A stretch of DNA of 64,000 bases from Clostridiales bacterium. GTDB taxonomy: Bacteria; Bacillota; Clostridia; Oscillospirales; CAG-382. The stretch covers positions 85,969 through 149,968 of the forward strand of contig QAKH01000079.1 in NCBI GenBank assembly GCA_003343885.1. Direction: 5' to 3'. The notes beneath the pieces are model-generated. The model made no database searches and was not told where the DNA came from. It saw only the letters and a program-made list of their open reading frames with translations. Shown in pieces: positions 44,986-53,211 of this stretch (within the stretch, counting starts at the first letter, position 1; the number at the start of each line of letters is the position of its first letter). Made by a program: the position numbers and the translations under genes.

Positions 44986-45210
44986 ATGAAAAAGAAATTC
45001 AATTTATCGCTACAAGATCAGCAGAACCTTTTTGATCGAATTTCAAGAAGGGAAAGCGGGGAGATTTCAGGCGGTGATATCGATCAACAGCAAAGCACCA
45101 TCGTCAACAAACCGCCGGAAGGAAATTATTCATTCAATTATGATCCACCTCCCAACAATTTTAATAATAGGATAAGCCCGGGAACGGTCGGGCATACTCA
45201 CAGATTCTGA
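44986..45210 (+). CDS. RiPP precursor 7 (divergent GG leader, Pro/Asn-rich core)
   Basis: The 74-residue protein has leader MKKKFNLSLQDQQNLFDRIS...ESGEISGG (GG at about 29-30), then DIDQQQSTIVNKPPEGNYSF, NYDPPPNNFNNRISPGTVGH, THRF. It lacks Cys and is rich in Pro, Asn and aromatic residues. It has no copy of the leader repeat found before precursors 1-6. Position next to the B12-type radical SAM gene and a GG motif make it a probable precursor with its own modification chemistry. The call is moderate because the leader is unlike the others. Confidence 0.6.
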   Translation: MKKKFNLSLQDQQNLFDRISRRESGEISGGDIDQQQSTIVNKPPEGNYSFNYDPPPNNFNNRISPGTVGHTHRF

Positions 45211-45226
45211 TTCCCAGAAATGCAAC

Positions 45227-45260
45227 TCATCCCCGCCAAAAATACTTTTGACGGGGATGA
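45227..45260 (+). terminator. Stem-loop ending the RiPP locus
   Basis: TCATCCCCGCCAAAA and TTTTGACGGGGATGA pair over 15 positions with one mismatch, around a 4 nt loop, 16 nt after the precursor 7 stop. It is the last structure before phage genes resume. Confidence 0.65.
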
Positions 45261-45405
45261 TCTCATAAAACAATCGGGTTCGAAACAGGCATGCTAAAAC
45301 CGGAATAATGAAGTAGTCGTATAAGGTTATAAACGACAGCAAAATCATTCGGAGAGTAACCTATTTGATTATCCGCCTCCTATTCTTCGGTAAACGATAC
45401 CGAAG

Positions 45406-45840
45406 ATGCATATCACCGTAACCCGTATTTTCAAGGGGCCGAACTATACGATCGGCCGTCTCCATATCGACGGATCGTATTTCTGCGATACGCTCGAAGA
45501 CCCTGTTCGCGAACTGCCGGTCTCGTGTCCCGATACGCCGCGCGGCGCCGCCTGCCGGTGTAAAAGGAAAGTCTATGCCCGCACGGCAATCCCCGCGGGA
45601 TGCTATCGGCTGACCATGGAGTACAGCCCGCGCTTCAAACGGCGACTGCCGTACCTGCACGACGTGCCGCACTTTCTGGGCATCCTGATCCACAGCGGCA
45701 ACACGGCCGACGACTCGGCCGGCTGCCTTATCGTGGGCCGGAATAGGGTCAAGGGCAAAGTCCTCGACTCGCGCGCGACCTTGCAGGAGCTCATCGCCCG
45801 AATCGAAGGACAGGACGATGTAACCGTAGAGATCGCATAG
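45406..45840 (+). CDS. DUF5675 family phage protein (copy A)
   Basis: The protein is 144 residues. It matches the DUF5675 pattern: YTIGRLHIDGSYFCDTLEDP near the start, then AIPAGCYRLTMEYSPRFKRR, PHFLGILIHSGNTADDSAGC and LIVGRN. The conserved IHxGN...DSxGC(L)I segment resembles a cell-wall-active (L,D-transpeptidase-like) active site, and these proteins sit in phage lysis regions. The biochemical role is unproven. A close homologue lies at 60.6-61.0 kb. It restarts the phage block 30 kb after the Rz-like gene. Confidence 0.75.
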   Translation: MHITVTRIFKGPNYTIGRLHIDGSYFCDTLEDPVRELPVSCPDTPRGAACRCKRKVYARTAIPAGCYRLTMEYSPRFKRRLPYLHDVPHFLGILIHSGNTADDSAGCLIVGRNRVKGKVLDSRATLQELIARIEGQDDVTVEIA

Positions 45841-45843
45841 GCA

Positions 45844-47435
45844 ATGGCGCTGAAAAAACTCAAAGCGCCGGAAGGGTTGCACATCGACTTCCAGCCTTCG
45901 CCCAAGCAGTACGAGTTGTGGAAGCTCCTGCAGCCCGAATGCCACCTGTGCGGAGGAAAGATCATCCAGCAGCTCGTAGGCGTCGACCAGAACGGCAATC
46001 CGCAGTACAAACCCGTTTGTTCGCAATGTCATAATTCGAATATCCCCCAGCTGATCCTCGGCGGAGGCGCGGCTGGGGGCGGCTGAGCAAATCGTATCTG
46101 ATGTCGGTGTGGCTTGTGAGCTGCTGTCTGCGTTTCTCGGACTTCCGGGCCGTCATCGCCCGCAAGACCCTCAAAAGTCTCAAGGAATCCACATGGAACA
46201 CCGTCCGTGCGGTGGTCAAGAATTGGGGGCTGGCAGAGGACGTCCACTACAAGGTCAACAATCTGGCCGGCACGCTCCAGTTCTGGAACGGCTCGGTCAT
46301 TCTGATGCTCGAAATGGCGGATTTGCCTTCCGACCCGCATTTCGAGCGCTTCGGCTCCATCGAGGTGAGCGCCGTAGGCGTCGACGAATGCTCGGAGATC
46401 TCCCAACGCGCGATAGAGGTGCTCTTCTCGCGTATCCGCTGGAGGGTGCACGAGACGCTCGGCGTATCGAAGATGCTGATGACGACCAACCCCACGACGA
46501 ACTGGATTCGCGGCCGCTTCGTGCAGGACGACGACGGGAACAAGGTTATCCCGCGCGAGGGCGAATATTACGTGCCCTTCTCGGTGTTCGACAATCCCGA
46601 CATCGCTTTCCGACAAACCTACGAGGCGGCTCTGAACAAGATCAGCGATCAGGCCACCAAGGAACGTCTGCTCTACGGCAACTGGGATTATGTAGAAGCC
46701 AACGACATGGCCATATACAACCGTTTCGACGGCTCGCGCCATCTGGTGCCGAACCTCAAGGAACAGGTGTATGACCCCTCGAAACCGCTCATCACGGTCT
46801 GGGACTTCAACGTCGCACCGCAGATGTCCGTGCTGACGGCACAGATCGACTACGACCGCAAGCGGGTCTATATCCTCGAAGAGATCCTCGGCAAGCCCGA
46901 AACCAAGGAAAACAACACGCCGGCGCTGAGCCGCAAGCTGCGGGGCAAGTTATACCGCGACAAGCACGTCGGCGGCGTAGACGTTACGGGCGACCCTTCG
47001 GGCCTGCAGCGCTCGACGACCAACGAGGAGGGGATCAACAACTATACGCAGATCCTCGACACGCTGGGCGGCGGCGTGCTGCGGCCCAAACTGAAACTTC
47101 TGAAGAAACAGCCGCCGCAGGTTACGCGCTGCGACTTCGTGAATCAGGTCTTCGACGGATACAACGGCTGGGAAATACGCATCGACCTGCGCTGCCGCAG
47201 GCTTACCGAGGACCTGATCTACCAGCTGCGCAACGACGACGGCACCAAGGCCAAGAAAAAGGTCGTGGACAGCAAGACGGGCGTGAAATTCGAGAAGTAC
47301 GGACACCTGTCCGACTGCCTCGACTATTTGCTGTGTTATTATCTGCGGGACAACTGGTACCGCTTCAAGAACGGCGAGGACAGCGACGTCGGGATCTTGT
47401 CGACCGCCGTGCTGCACGAGGGGTTCTGCTATTGA
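45844..47435 (+). pseudogene. terL: Phage terminase large subunit, copy A, disrupted in Walker A
   Basis: Two ORFs, 45844-46086 and from 46089 (first ATG 46101) to 47435, together encode a full large terminase. It has an N-terminal zinc-ribbon-like CHLCGG...CSQCHN, LILGGGAAGGG, then KSYLMSVWLVSCC, Walker B SAVGVDECSEIS, and a nuclease domain with DFNVAPQMS and VDVTGDPSG. Between GGG and K five extra bases (TGAGC, 46084-46088) create a stop and shift the frame, compared with the homologue at 57.9-60.6 kb. Without them the protein would be 528 residues. Unless a frameshift rescues it, packaging ATPase is not made. Confidence 0.8.
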
Positions 47436-47518
47436 TGACATGTAAAGGAAAACGCCGTTTTCTTTACATGTCCGGGAAACATATCAAGAAAAACCGAAAA
47501 TTTTTACACATACGGACC

Positions 47519-48538
47519 ATGTATCGGAGATTTCTCAACGACAACGACTACCTGAGCGTCATTTCGCCCGAGGCTCTGTCGCAGATCACGCGCGGCAACG
47601 CCGAGCGTCTGGCGCAGGCCGAGGAGTCGGCCGAGATGAGCGTCGTCGAGCACCTGAGCGAGAACTACGAGATCGAGCGGGAGCTTTACAAGGGCAAGTA
47701 TATCGCCGCTTACGACCGCCGCATATCGTTCCCCGTCGGAGCCTACCTCTACTACGAGGGACAGATCCACGAGGTAATCCGCTCCATCAGCGGCTATAAA
47801 GCCCCGGCGTCCGTAGCTTATTGGGAGGAGTCTTCCGATCCGAACGTCTTCGCGGAGAGCACGCCCGGCTACTCACAGTTCAAGACCTATCGTCCGGGCG
47901 ATATGGTCGCCTACAACGGTCTCTGTTACCGGTGTCTGGCGGAGAACGGCTACGACTTCGGCAACATCCGCCTGCCGATGGCCTCCGGATGGCTCGAAGC
48001 CTACCCGCAGCCGTGGGTGCCGCGCGAGTACGCCCTGTGGGAGGTGGCCGAGTTCGGCGGAACGTTCTATGCCGTAACCTCCGTCGAGGGATTCGATGCG
48101 AATCTCACGCCCGCCGACTCCCCGAACTGGGGCGAAATCGCCGAATACGACCCGCAGTACAACGGTTACGAGCTTTCCGACCACGAGTATGTCGTCTATG
48201 ACGGGCGGGTATGGTATCCGGAGATCGACGTCAATGCGGACGAGCCGCAGGCGGGCGTGAATCTGGTCGTGCGCGATCCGCGCAACTACAACCTCAAGAA
48301 GCACATGGTGCGGCTGGCCGTGTACGAGCTCACGAAGCTCATCGCCCCGAACAACGTCAGCACCACGCGTATCAAAGACCATGAGGATTCGATGAAGTGG
48401 CTGCAAGACGCGGCCAAACTGCGGATCAACCCGCAGATTCCGCGCAAGATCGCCGAGGACAAAAAGGAGGTCATGGACTGGCAGATGGCGACCTTTCAGG
48501 CCGACTACGACCCGTGGAAGAATCCGTGGCTGACATGA
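47519..48538 (+). CDS. Phage head-tail connector-like protein with inserted carbohydrate-binding-like modules (copy A)
   Basis: The protein is 339 residues from ATG 47519; the longer frame upstream overlaps terL. The N-terminus (ISPEALSQITRGNAERLAQA, EHLSENYEI) and C-terminus (KKHMVRLAVYELTKLIAPNN, RINPQIPRK) look like the two ends of a DUF1320/gp36-type head-tail connector. The middle has two repeats of the type 'Y..GDMVAYNGLCYRCLAENG... GWLEA' and 'WEVAEFGGTFYAVTS... NWGEI'. These recall small chitin-binding-type modules. Copy B at 56.9 kb has exactly the same length. Confidence 0.6.
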   Translation: MYRRFLNDNDYLSVISPEALSQITRGNAERLAQAEESAEMSVVEHLSENYEIERELYKGKYIAAYDRRISFPVGAYLYYEGQIHEVIRSISGYKAPASVAYWEESSDPNVFAESTPGYSQFKTYRPGDMVAYNGLCYRCLAENGYDFGNIRLPMASGWLEAYPQPWVPREYALWEVAEFGGTFYAVTSVEGFDANLTPADSPNWGEIAEYDPQYNGYELSDHEYVVYDGRVWYPEIDVNADEPQAGVNLVVRDPRNYNLKKHMVRLAVYELTKLIAPNNVSTTRIKDHEDSMKWLQDAAKLRINPQIPRKIAEDKKEVMDWQMATFQADYDPWKNPWLT

Positions 48539-49220
48539 ACCCGTCAAAAAAAGCCATGTGCTATCTCGTATGGTCACACGGAAACAGGGTGGCCCGAAGA
48601 TTGCGCACGGTGCGATTCGTGGGGCTGGGATCTCGACCTTTCGTTTATTCGGATATTTTATTTCGTTCCGAAATCGACATATTCGGCCGGAACGATAAAA
48701 TTTCAGACTTAAACATATTGTTAGAAAAGATTTTATAATTACATTTGTGCACGCGGTCCGCGAATAGGCGGACGTGTGTACTTCGTTTCAGTACAAAGTC
48801 TGGAAGCTTTTTTTCGAAGAACGAAGCACAGGGAAGCCCAACGGGTCGTGAATCCCACGTCCGTATTCGGGTTTCATTCAGCTACGACCTTACGGGCGTG
48901 GGCTCTTGTGCTGTATCTTCTGCGGTCTTTCCAGAGCCTGTACTGAATATGGCACAGACTCACGCTCCGTTTTTTGCGGATAGCATAAACGAATTGTAAG
49001 TTTTATGTTATCTTTGCTCCACGGCAAGACCGTAACATATTGACAAGAAATAAAGGTTAAGACAAACCTTTGTACCTCTGTAAACTCGCGACTGTTATTA
49101 ACAGAATAGTACGGTATAAAATTTGTCTGAAACCCTTGCTATGCCTGCGGCCTTGCGCCGCGGGCGGCACGGGCGTAAGGACGATGACCGTACTAAGGCT
49201 CGCGAGGCCGACAGAGGAAA

Positions 49221-49363
49221 GTTGTACCTGCGTCCCGTGCTTTTTTATTGGACGGATGTAAGTACAATGTACCCGGCCCGTGAAAAGTTCGCAAGAGCAC
49301 ATGGGCGTAAGGGCAGCTGCCGCGAATGTTCTCAGTACCAGTGAACGGAGTTGTACCTGCGTC
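49221..49363 (+). repeat. Direct repeat GTTGTACCTGCGTC
   Basis: Two exact copies lie at 49221-49234 and 49350-49363, 129 nt apart. Each is followed by a T-rich run, and each is preceded 50-60 nt earlier by GGGCGTAAGG (49169 and 49301 regions). Together they look like two diverged copies of one unit of about 130 nt. Confidence 0.6.
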
Positions 49364-49594
49364 TCTTTTTATGAGGTGAGGCCGGGAAACCGGGAAACAG
49401 GAACGTTTACTTTTTATTCTCTGCAATATGTTGCGGTCGCGCCTACATCCAACCAGCACGGTTTATCCGGCGGGCATGGCTCGTCAGGTTTTGTCGTGTC
49501 TTATGGCGACTGCGACGGGCTGTCGACACTCAATAGTCTCATATGCGACCGATTTCAGACTTTTTCGTAGTAGTCAGTCCCATTCAGACCAGTT

Positions 49595-49661
49595 AGAGGG
49601 CGGGCCGTCTATGCAATCCTCGAGGCGTCAGATTGCAACCACTCCGTCGGCCCGGCCCTCT
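49595..49661 (+). repeat. Nested stem-loop 1 (possible terminator)
   Basis: AGAGGGCGGGCCG pairs with CGGCCCGGCCCTCT (one bulge). Inside, TGCAATC pairs with GATTGCA. The structure is followed directly by TATTTTTA, so it could end transcription from the left. Confidence 0.6.
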
Positions 49662-49700
49662 ATTTTTACACAGCATGCGTCGTGTCCCCATCCCGACGCC

Positions 49701-49758
49701 GGCAGGCCCCTCTTTTTCTTCTACATCGAAGAAATAAAATCGCTCACCGGGGCCTGCC
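49701..49758 (+). repeat. Nested stem-loop 2
   Basis: GGCAGGCCCC (49701-49710) pairs perfectly with GGGGCCTGCC (49749-49758). An inner TTTCTTC/GAAGAAA stem lies in the loop. Confidence 0.6.
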
Positions 49759-49994
49759 TTCTTTGCAAATTTACCAGTCTACATATCGAAACGATCCGGA
49801 GAGCGGATCATCGTGTCAAAAAAATCATCATGTTCAGAATTAGATGCAGACGGATGGTACATCTCTTCTATTTCCCTTGCAGGGGCACGAATAAGCATGG
49901 GCCGTGAGGCCGTTGGCGAAAGTGGTACAGGAATATAAATTTTGAATTTTTTAGGTTAAATTATTATTGCATATTCCTGCAGCCCCTGCATCTT

Positions 49995-50077
49995 ACAGCG
50001 ACGGTCTCCGAAAAAATAAAACTCTCGGCCGGATGGAGGTTCGGTCTGTCTGAAAACGCCAGCGGAACCGTCGCTGT
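49995..50077 (+). repeat. Stem-loop 3 with 11 bp perfect stem
   Basis: ACAGCGACGGT (49995-50005) pairs perfectly with ACCGTCGCTGT (50067-50077) around a 61 nt loop, about 280 nt before the HU gene. Confidence 0.5.
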
Positions 50078-50322
50078 TATTTTCTCCACACCTCAAGTAA
50101 AGTCATCTCCGCGGATGTATTGAATAGTCTTTATTGGGGCAACAAATCTTAGCCGGAATAGTCTTGGGATCGTTGCGGAAATCGATACAAACGGATATTA
50201 TTCAGAAAAAGTAAAATTAAATCGCAGGCTAATCCGATGATTATCGGCGGTTTGTAATTATTTCCTCCGTAATTGTGCGTGATTTAATTACAGTCTTAAC
50301 GATTTAGCTGTCAAATATTTGC

Positions 50323-50330
50323 TACATTTG
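50323..50330 (+). promoter_or_regulatory. Candidate -7 box of the HU gene
   Basis: TACATTTG matches TAnnTTTG and lies 25 nt before the HU start codon. A -33 element is not clear. Confidence 0.45.
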
Positions 50331-50355
50331 TATAAACTCTCAAAATTACTATGAT

Positions 50356-50655
50356 ATGGCACAGAATCAGAAAAACGTAACCAAGGCCGATATGATCAGC
50401 GAAATTGCCAGCCGTACGGGCCTGAACAAAGCGGATGTCAAAACGGTTATCGAAACCTTCATTGCTCTGGTCAAGGAGGCGATCGCCGAAGGGTTTTCCA
50501 TCCAGTTGCGCGGCTTCGGAACCTTCTTCCGCAAGAAGAAAGCCTCCAAGAAAGCGCGCAACATCAGTAAGGGGACAACGATCGAAATACCGGCTCACGA
50601 AACACCGGCCTATAAACCCAGCAAGGAGTTTGCCGACAGTATCAGAAATCAATAA
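50356..50655 (+). CDS. HU family DNA-binding protein (copy A)
   Basis: The protein is 99 residues with the HU/IHF pattern: TKADMISEIASRTGLNKADV, then a beta-arm region with LRGFGTFFRKKKASKKARNI and the proline-bearing arm (TTIEIPAHETPAYKPSKEF). It bends and compacts DNA. A homologue sits in the matching place at 61.2 kb next to the second integrase. HU genes near integrases may assist recombination; that is inference. Confidence 0.85.
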   Translation: MAQNQKNVTKADMISEIASRTGLNKADVKTVIETFIALVKEAIAEGFSIQLRGFGTFFRKKKASKKARNISKGTTIEIPAHETPAYKPSKEFADSIRNQ

Positions 50656-50660
50656 TCGTC

Positions 50661-51302
50661 ATGGCAGTAGTCAGAGAACGGGTAGTTCTGCGCAAACGCC
50701 GCAGCAGCGAACCGAAACAGCCCAATAGGATACGGCTCGACAAACTTGCCCCCGGCGATGAATTGGTCGTGGAGATCGTAGTCGACAAAAAAGAGGGAAT
50801 CGTGCATTGGTGCAAATTCGATGCGCAACAACTGGAGGGACGAAAAAGCGTTGCCTTCAGTGTATCCGGAGACGAGGTGCACTGGCTGAACAAGGTTGCG
50901 CCTATGCCGATGCTCGCCCAGACGGCTGAGAAACTGTTTTCGGCAACGGAGCCCAAACGCAAAGGACGCAAACCGGGTATCGGGACTGCTAAACGCTCGA
51001 AGCAGGGGCGGCAGCGCAAAAAGCGCGAACCGAGAACATTCAAGGTCCTGGTATTCGACAACGCCCTGCAGTTGATCGGGATCTATCGTACGCTGAAAGA
51101 CTCGGCGACATCTTTGAATCTGCGTCCCGAAGCGATAGACAAATTGTGCAAGACCAAACGTCCGTCGCAGGAGACAGGGTTCTCGTTCCGCTACTGGTGG
51201 AAGATACTCGATTTCGACGTAACCGATTTCAAGATGACGGCAAAGCAGTACGACGAGTTGTGCAGGCGCAAACCGTCGGAATACGGACAAGCCGAAGAAT
51301 AG
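50661..51302 (+). CDS. Basic protein with NUMOD1-like DNA-binding motif
   Basis: The protein is 213 residues. A beta-rich N-terminal domain (LDKLAPGDELVVEIVVDKKE, VHWCKFDAQQLEGRKSVAF) is followed by a very basic linker (PKRKGRKPGIGTAKRSKQGR). A segment like NUMOD1 comes next (FKVLVFDNALQLIGIYRTLK, DSATSLNLRPEAIDKLCKTK, FSFRYWW). NUMOD1 modules are found in homing endonucleases as DNA-binding helices, but no nuclease domain is present. It starts 5 nt after the HU gene and is probably co-transcribed. A role in element DNA binding is inferred. Confidence 0.55.
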   Translation: MAVVRERVVLRKRRSSEPKQPNRIRLDKLAPGDELVVEIVVDKKEGIVHWCKFDAQQLEGRKSVAFSVSGDEVHWLNKVAPMPMLAQTAEKLFSATEPKRKGRKPGIGTAKRSKQGRQRKKREPRTFKVLVFDNALQLIGIYRTLKDSATSLNLRPEAIDKLCKTKRPSQETGFSFRYWWKILDFDVTDFKMTAKQYDELCRRKPSEYGQAEE

Positions 51303-51309
51303 GATGCAA

Positions 51310-51340
51310 AAAGGCGTGAAGGATTGAACTTCACGCCTTT
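51310..51340. terminator. Bidirectional terminator
   Basis: AAAGGCGTGAA and TTCACGCCTTT form a perfect 11 bp stem with a 9 nt loop. It is preceded by an A-run and followed by T-rich sequence, between converging genes. Confidence 0.75.
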
Positions 51341-51359
51341 CTCATCGTATCGGTTTTCT

Positions 51360-51533
51360 TTATTTTCCGATTGTCAGGGACGCTTTACGAAATTCCTTGA
51401 GGAGTTTCTCGAGATTGAGGCTCGCCTTGCGGGCACGCATGCCGGCAGCCTTGTTTCCGTTTTCGTGCTGGAGTTGGGCGTTCGTCTTGACCGCATCCAT
51501 CTCTGCATACATCTTTTCCAGTAATTCTTTCAT
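51360..51533 (-). CDS. Histone H1-like (Hc1-type) small basic protein, copy A
   Basis: The 57-residue protein, MKELLEKMYAEMDAVKTNAQ then LQHENGNKAAGMRARKASLN, LEKLLKEFRKASLTIGK, is a close relative of the one at 61.9 kb. The NGNKAAGxRARKxSLxxEKxxKEFRKxS pattern is that of Bacteroidales proteins annotated as histone H1. It is one amphipathic helix plus a basic tail, probably binding DNA. It is encoded just after the integrase on the same strand. Confidence 0.7.
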   Translation of the reverse strand: MKELLEKMYAEMDAVKTNAQLQHENGNKAAGMRARKASLNLEKLLKEFRKASLTIGK

Positions 51534-51591
51534 GTGCTTTACGTTTTATGTGTTTGATTGCAAAGGATAGCGTGAATGTACGAAAAAATGT

Positions 51592-52884
51592 TTAATCGCG
51601 AAACTCTTCGCACAATTCGGCGATAATGTCGCTTTCATTCTGATTTTTCCAGTAGAACTTGTAGATCGTAATGACGCTGTTGCCACTGTGTTCGGCAACC
51701 ACGCCCGGAGGGTATTTCTTGTCGACCATCATCGTGATGTAGGTACCGCGTGCGGAGTACCACGTAATCTCCTCGTCATAACCCAACAGGTTCACGATAC
51801 GGCGCAGGGTTTTGTTGACCTCGCCGCAAAGATGGTTGACACGGTTTTTCTTCCGGATATGCGTATCGTGCCGTGCCGAAAAGATCGGCAGCACGAAGTC
51901 CGCATAACACTCGTTGCGGTATTTGTTGGCGATAGCCTCCGCACGCGGAACGAAGGGTGGCTTGGCCTTTTTGGGAGTCTTAATCCGCTCATAGGTAATT
52001 TTACGCTTCTTCATGTCGATACAAGCCCATGTCAGATAGGCGGCATCGATCGGGGCGATGCCGCCGCAATAGAAGCAGAACAGGAATAAGTCGAGGCAAT
52101 AGCTCTCCGTCTTCGAGAGCAGGCTGCGGTCCATAGCTTCCATGGCCCGCAGCAGACCCATGGAAATCGTACTCGGCGTGGTCTCCACCTCACGGAACTT
52201 CTCGTTGGTACAGATGAACACGTCGAGGTCGGCACCCGGGACATTCTTTTTCGAGGCTTTCTTGACTACCTGATACAGCGAGTGAAGCTTGCCACGGAGA
52301 CCGCCGCGAGAATTCCTCTTGGCTCCTTCGGATTCGATGAAGAAGACATAATCTTTCAGAAACTGCTCGGTAATATCCGTAAACTGAAGATTGGAGAACG
52401 AACGTCCGTATTTCTCCCGGACGAAACGGGTCAAAAATTCGAGGATACGCTCGTTAGCTTGGGCGTAGGACTCGCAGGGAACCTCGTGGCCGTTCTTCAT
52501 CTTTTTCGTATTCCGAATCTCCTGTATCCACTGTTTATAGACCTGCTCGACGGTGGGGATGACCGTCTCACGAAGCATAAGCTCGCGGGGCTTGTCGTAA
52601 TAGTGGGAAAGTTCCTTGGGAGTCCATGCCACGCCTTGCTCGTCCCATGTATTACCGATCTGGGTGTATTTATTGACGGTGGACGACAGCAGAGCGTTGT
52701 TGGCAGCCGCATTTTCCGTACGAGGCTTGAAGCGTTGTTGGCCTTGGTCCCAGTTTTTGAACGGGCCCGTGACTGGAAGAACCTTGGGGACTCGGTTGAA
52801 ACCGGGACGGTAAATGATCATCGTGATCTTGACCATGTCCGGACGGTTCTTATCGGGGGCTCCCTTGAGCATAATTGTAAACAT
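51592..52884 (-). CDS. Tyrosine recombinase/integrase (copy A)
   Basis: The protein is 430 residues. It has an N-terminal arm-binding region (MVKITMIIYRPGFNRVPKVL), a SAM-like core-binding domain (about 110-215) and a catalytic domain. C-terminal motifs are TWYSARGTYITMMVDKKYPP, VVAEHSGNSVITIYKFYWKN, with the conserved Arg, a His and the final Tyr nucleophile. The usual HxxR His is replaced (YSAR), and the first catalytic Arg region reads FYCGGIAPIDAAYL. Both changes recur in the second integrase, so they are family traits. It would drive integration or excision of the left element. Confidence 0.8.
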   Translation of the reverse strand: MFTIMLKGAPDKNRPDMVKITMIIYRPGFNRVPKVLPVTGPFKNWDQGQQRFKPRTENAAANNALLSSTVNKYTQIGNTWDEQGVAWTPKELSHYYDKPRELMLRETVIPTVEQVYKQWIQEIRNTKKMKNGHEVPCESYAQANERILEFLTRFVREKYGRSFSNLQFTDITEQFLKDYVFFIESEGAKRNSRGGLRGKLHSLYQVVKKASKKNVPGADLDVFICTNEKFREVETTPSTISMGLLRAMEAMDRSLLSKTESYCLDLFLFCFYCGGIAPIDAAYLTWACIDMKKRKITYERIKTPKKAKPPFVPRAEAIANKYRNECYADFVLPIFSARHDTHIRKKNRVNHLCGEVNKTLRRIVNLLGYDEEITWYSARGTYITMMVDKKYPPGVVAEHSGNSVITIYKFYWKNQNESDIIAELCEEFRD

Positions 52885-53211
52885 AGCACACTGATTCTTA
52901 GTTTGTTAATGTTTTGTAGTCCAAACCTACAACCACAGCTACATAAAAATAGCCTGTGAATCAATGCGAATGTTTGTAAAGCAGAAAGGTTTTTCAGGGG
53001 TGATATGGTGTCAATCGCTTTAATATCAATCAAGAACAATCAATATCAACTAATATGTTCACGATATGCCAAGATTTTATGAAACCACATTGTCTATCAC
53101 CAACTTACACAACCTAAGTATATCAACTCACGTAAACCGTTCTCGTATCATATTATTATTTCCTATGAACCAAGCAGGACTTTTGTTCGGGTCTTTTATC
53201 CCGATGGGCAA

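Larger units (their letters stand above)
48539..50355. other. 1.8 kb interval without clear genes, rich in stem-loops
   Basis: No open frame looks convincingly like a protein. An 84-codon frame at 48745-48999 (ending VLNMAQTHAPFFADSINEL) and short frames around 49.1-49.5 kb may be translated or may be shadows of conserved RNA. The interval holds two direct repeats of GTTGTACCTGCGTC and at least three long stem-loops listed separately. GC-rich stems lie in AT-rich surroundings, as expected for structured RNA. Confidence 0.5.

Noticed and set aside
46109..46774. A 221-codon frame starting MACELLSAFLGLPGR in terL copy A
   Set aside because: It is the wrong frame of terL; the true continuation contains Walker B and nuclease motifs.
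48745..48999. Protein gene ending VLNMAQTHAPFFADSINEL
   Set aside because: Only weakly protein-like, no domain, and embedded in structured, repeat-bearing DNA; kept within the interval description rather than called as a gene.
48539..50355. Diversity-generating retroelement template/variable repeats
   Set aside because: The direct repeats are short, no A-specific mismatches are seen and no reverse transcriptase is encoded in the window.
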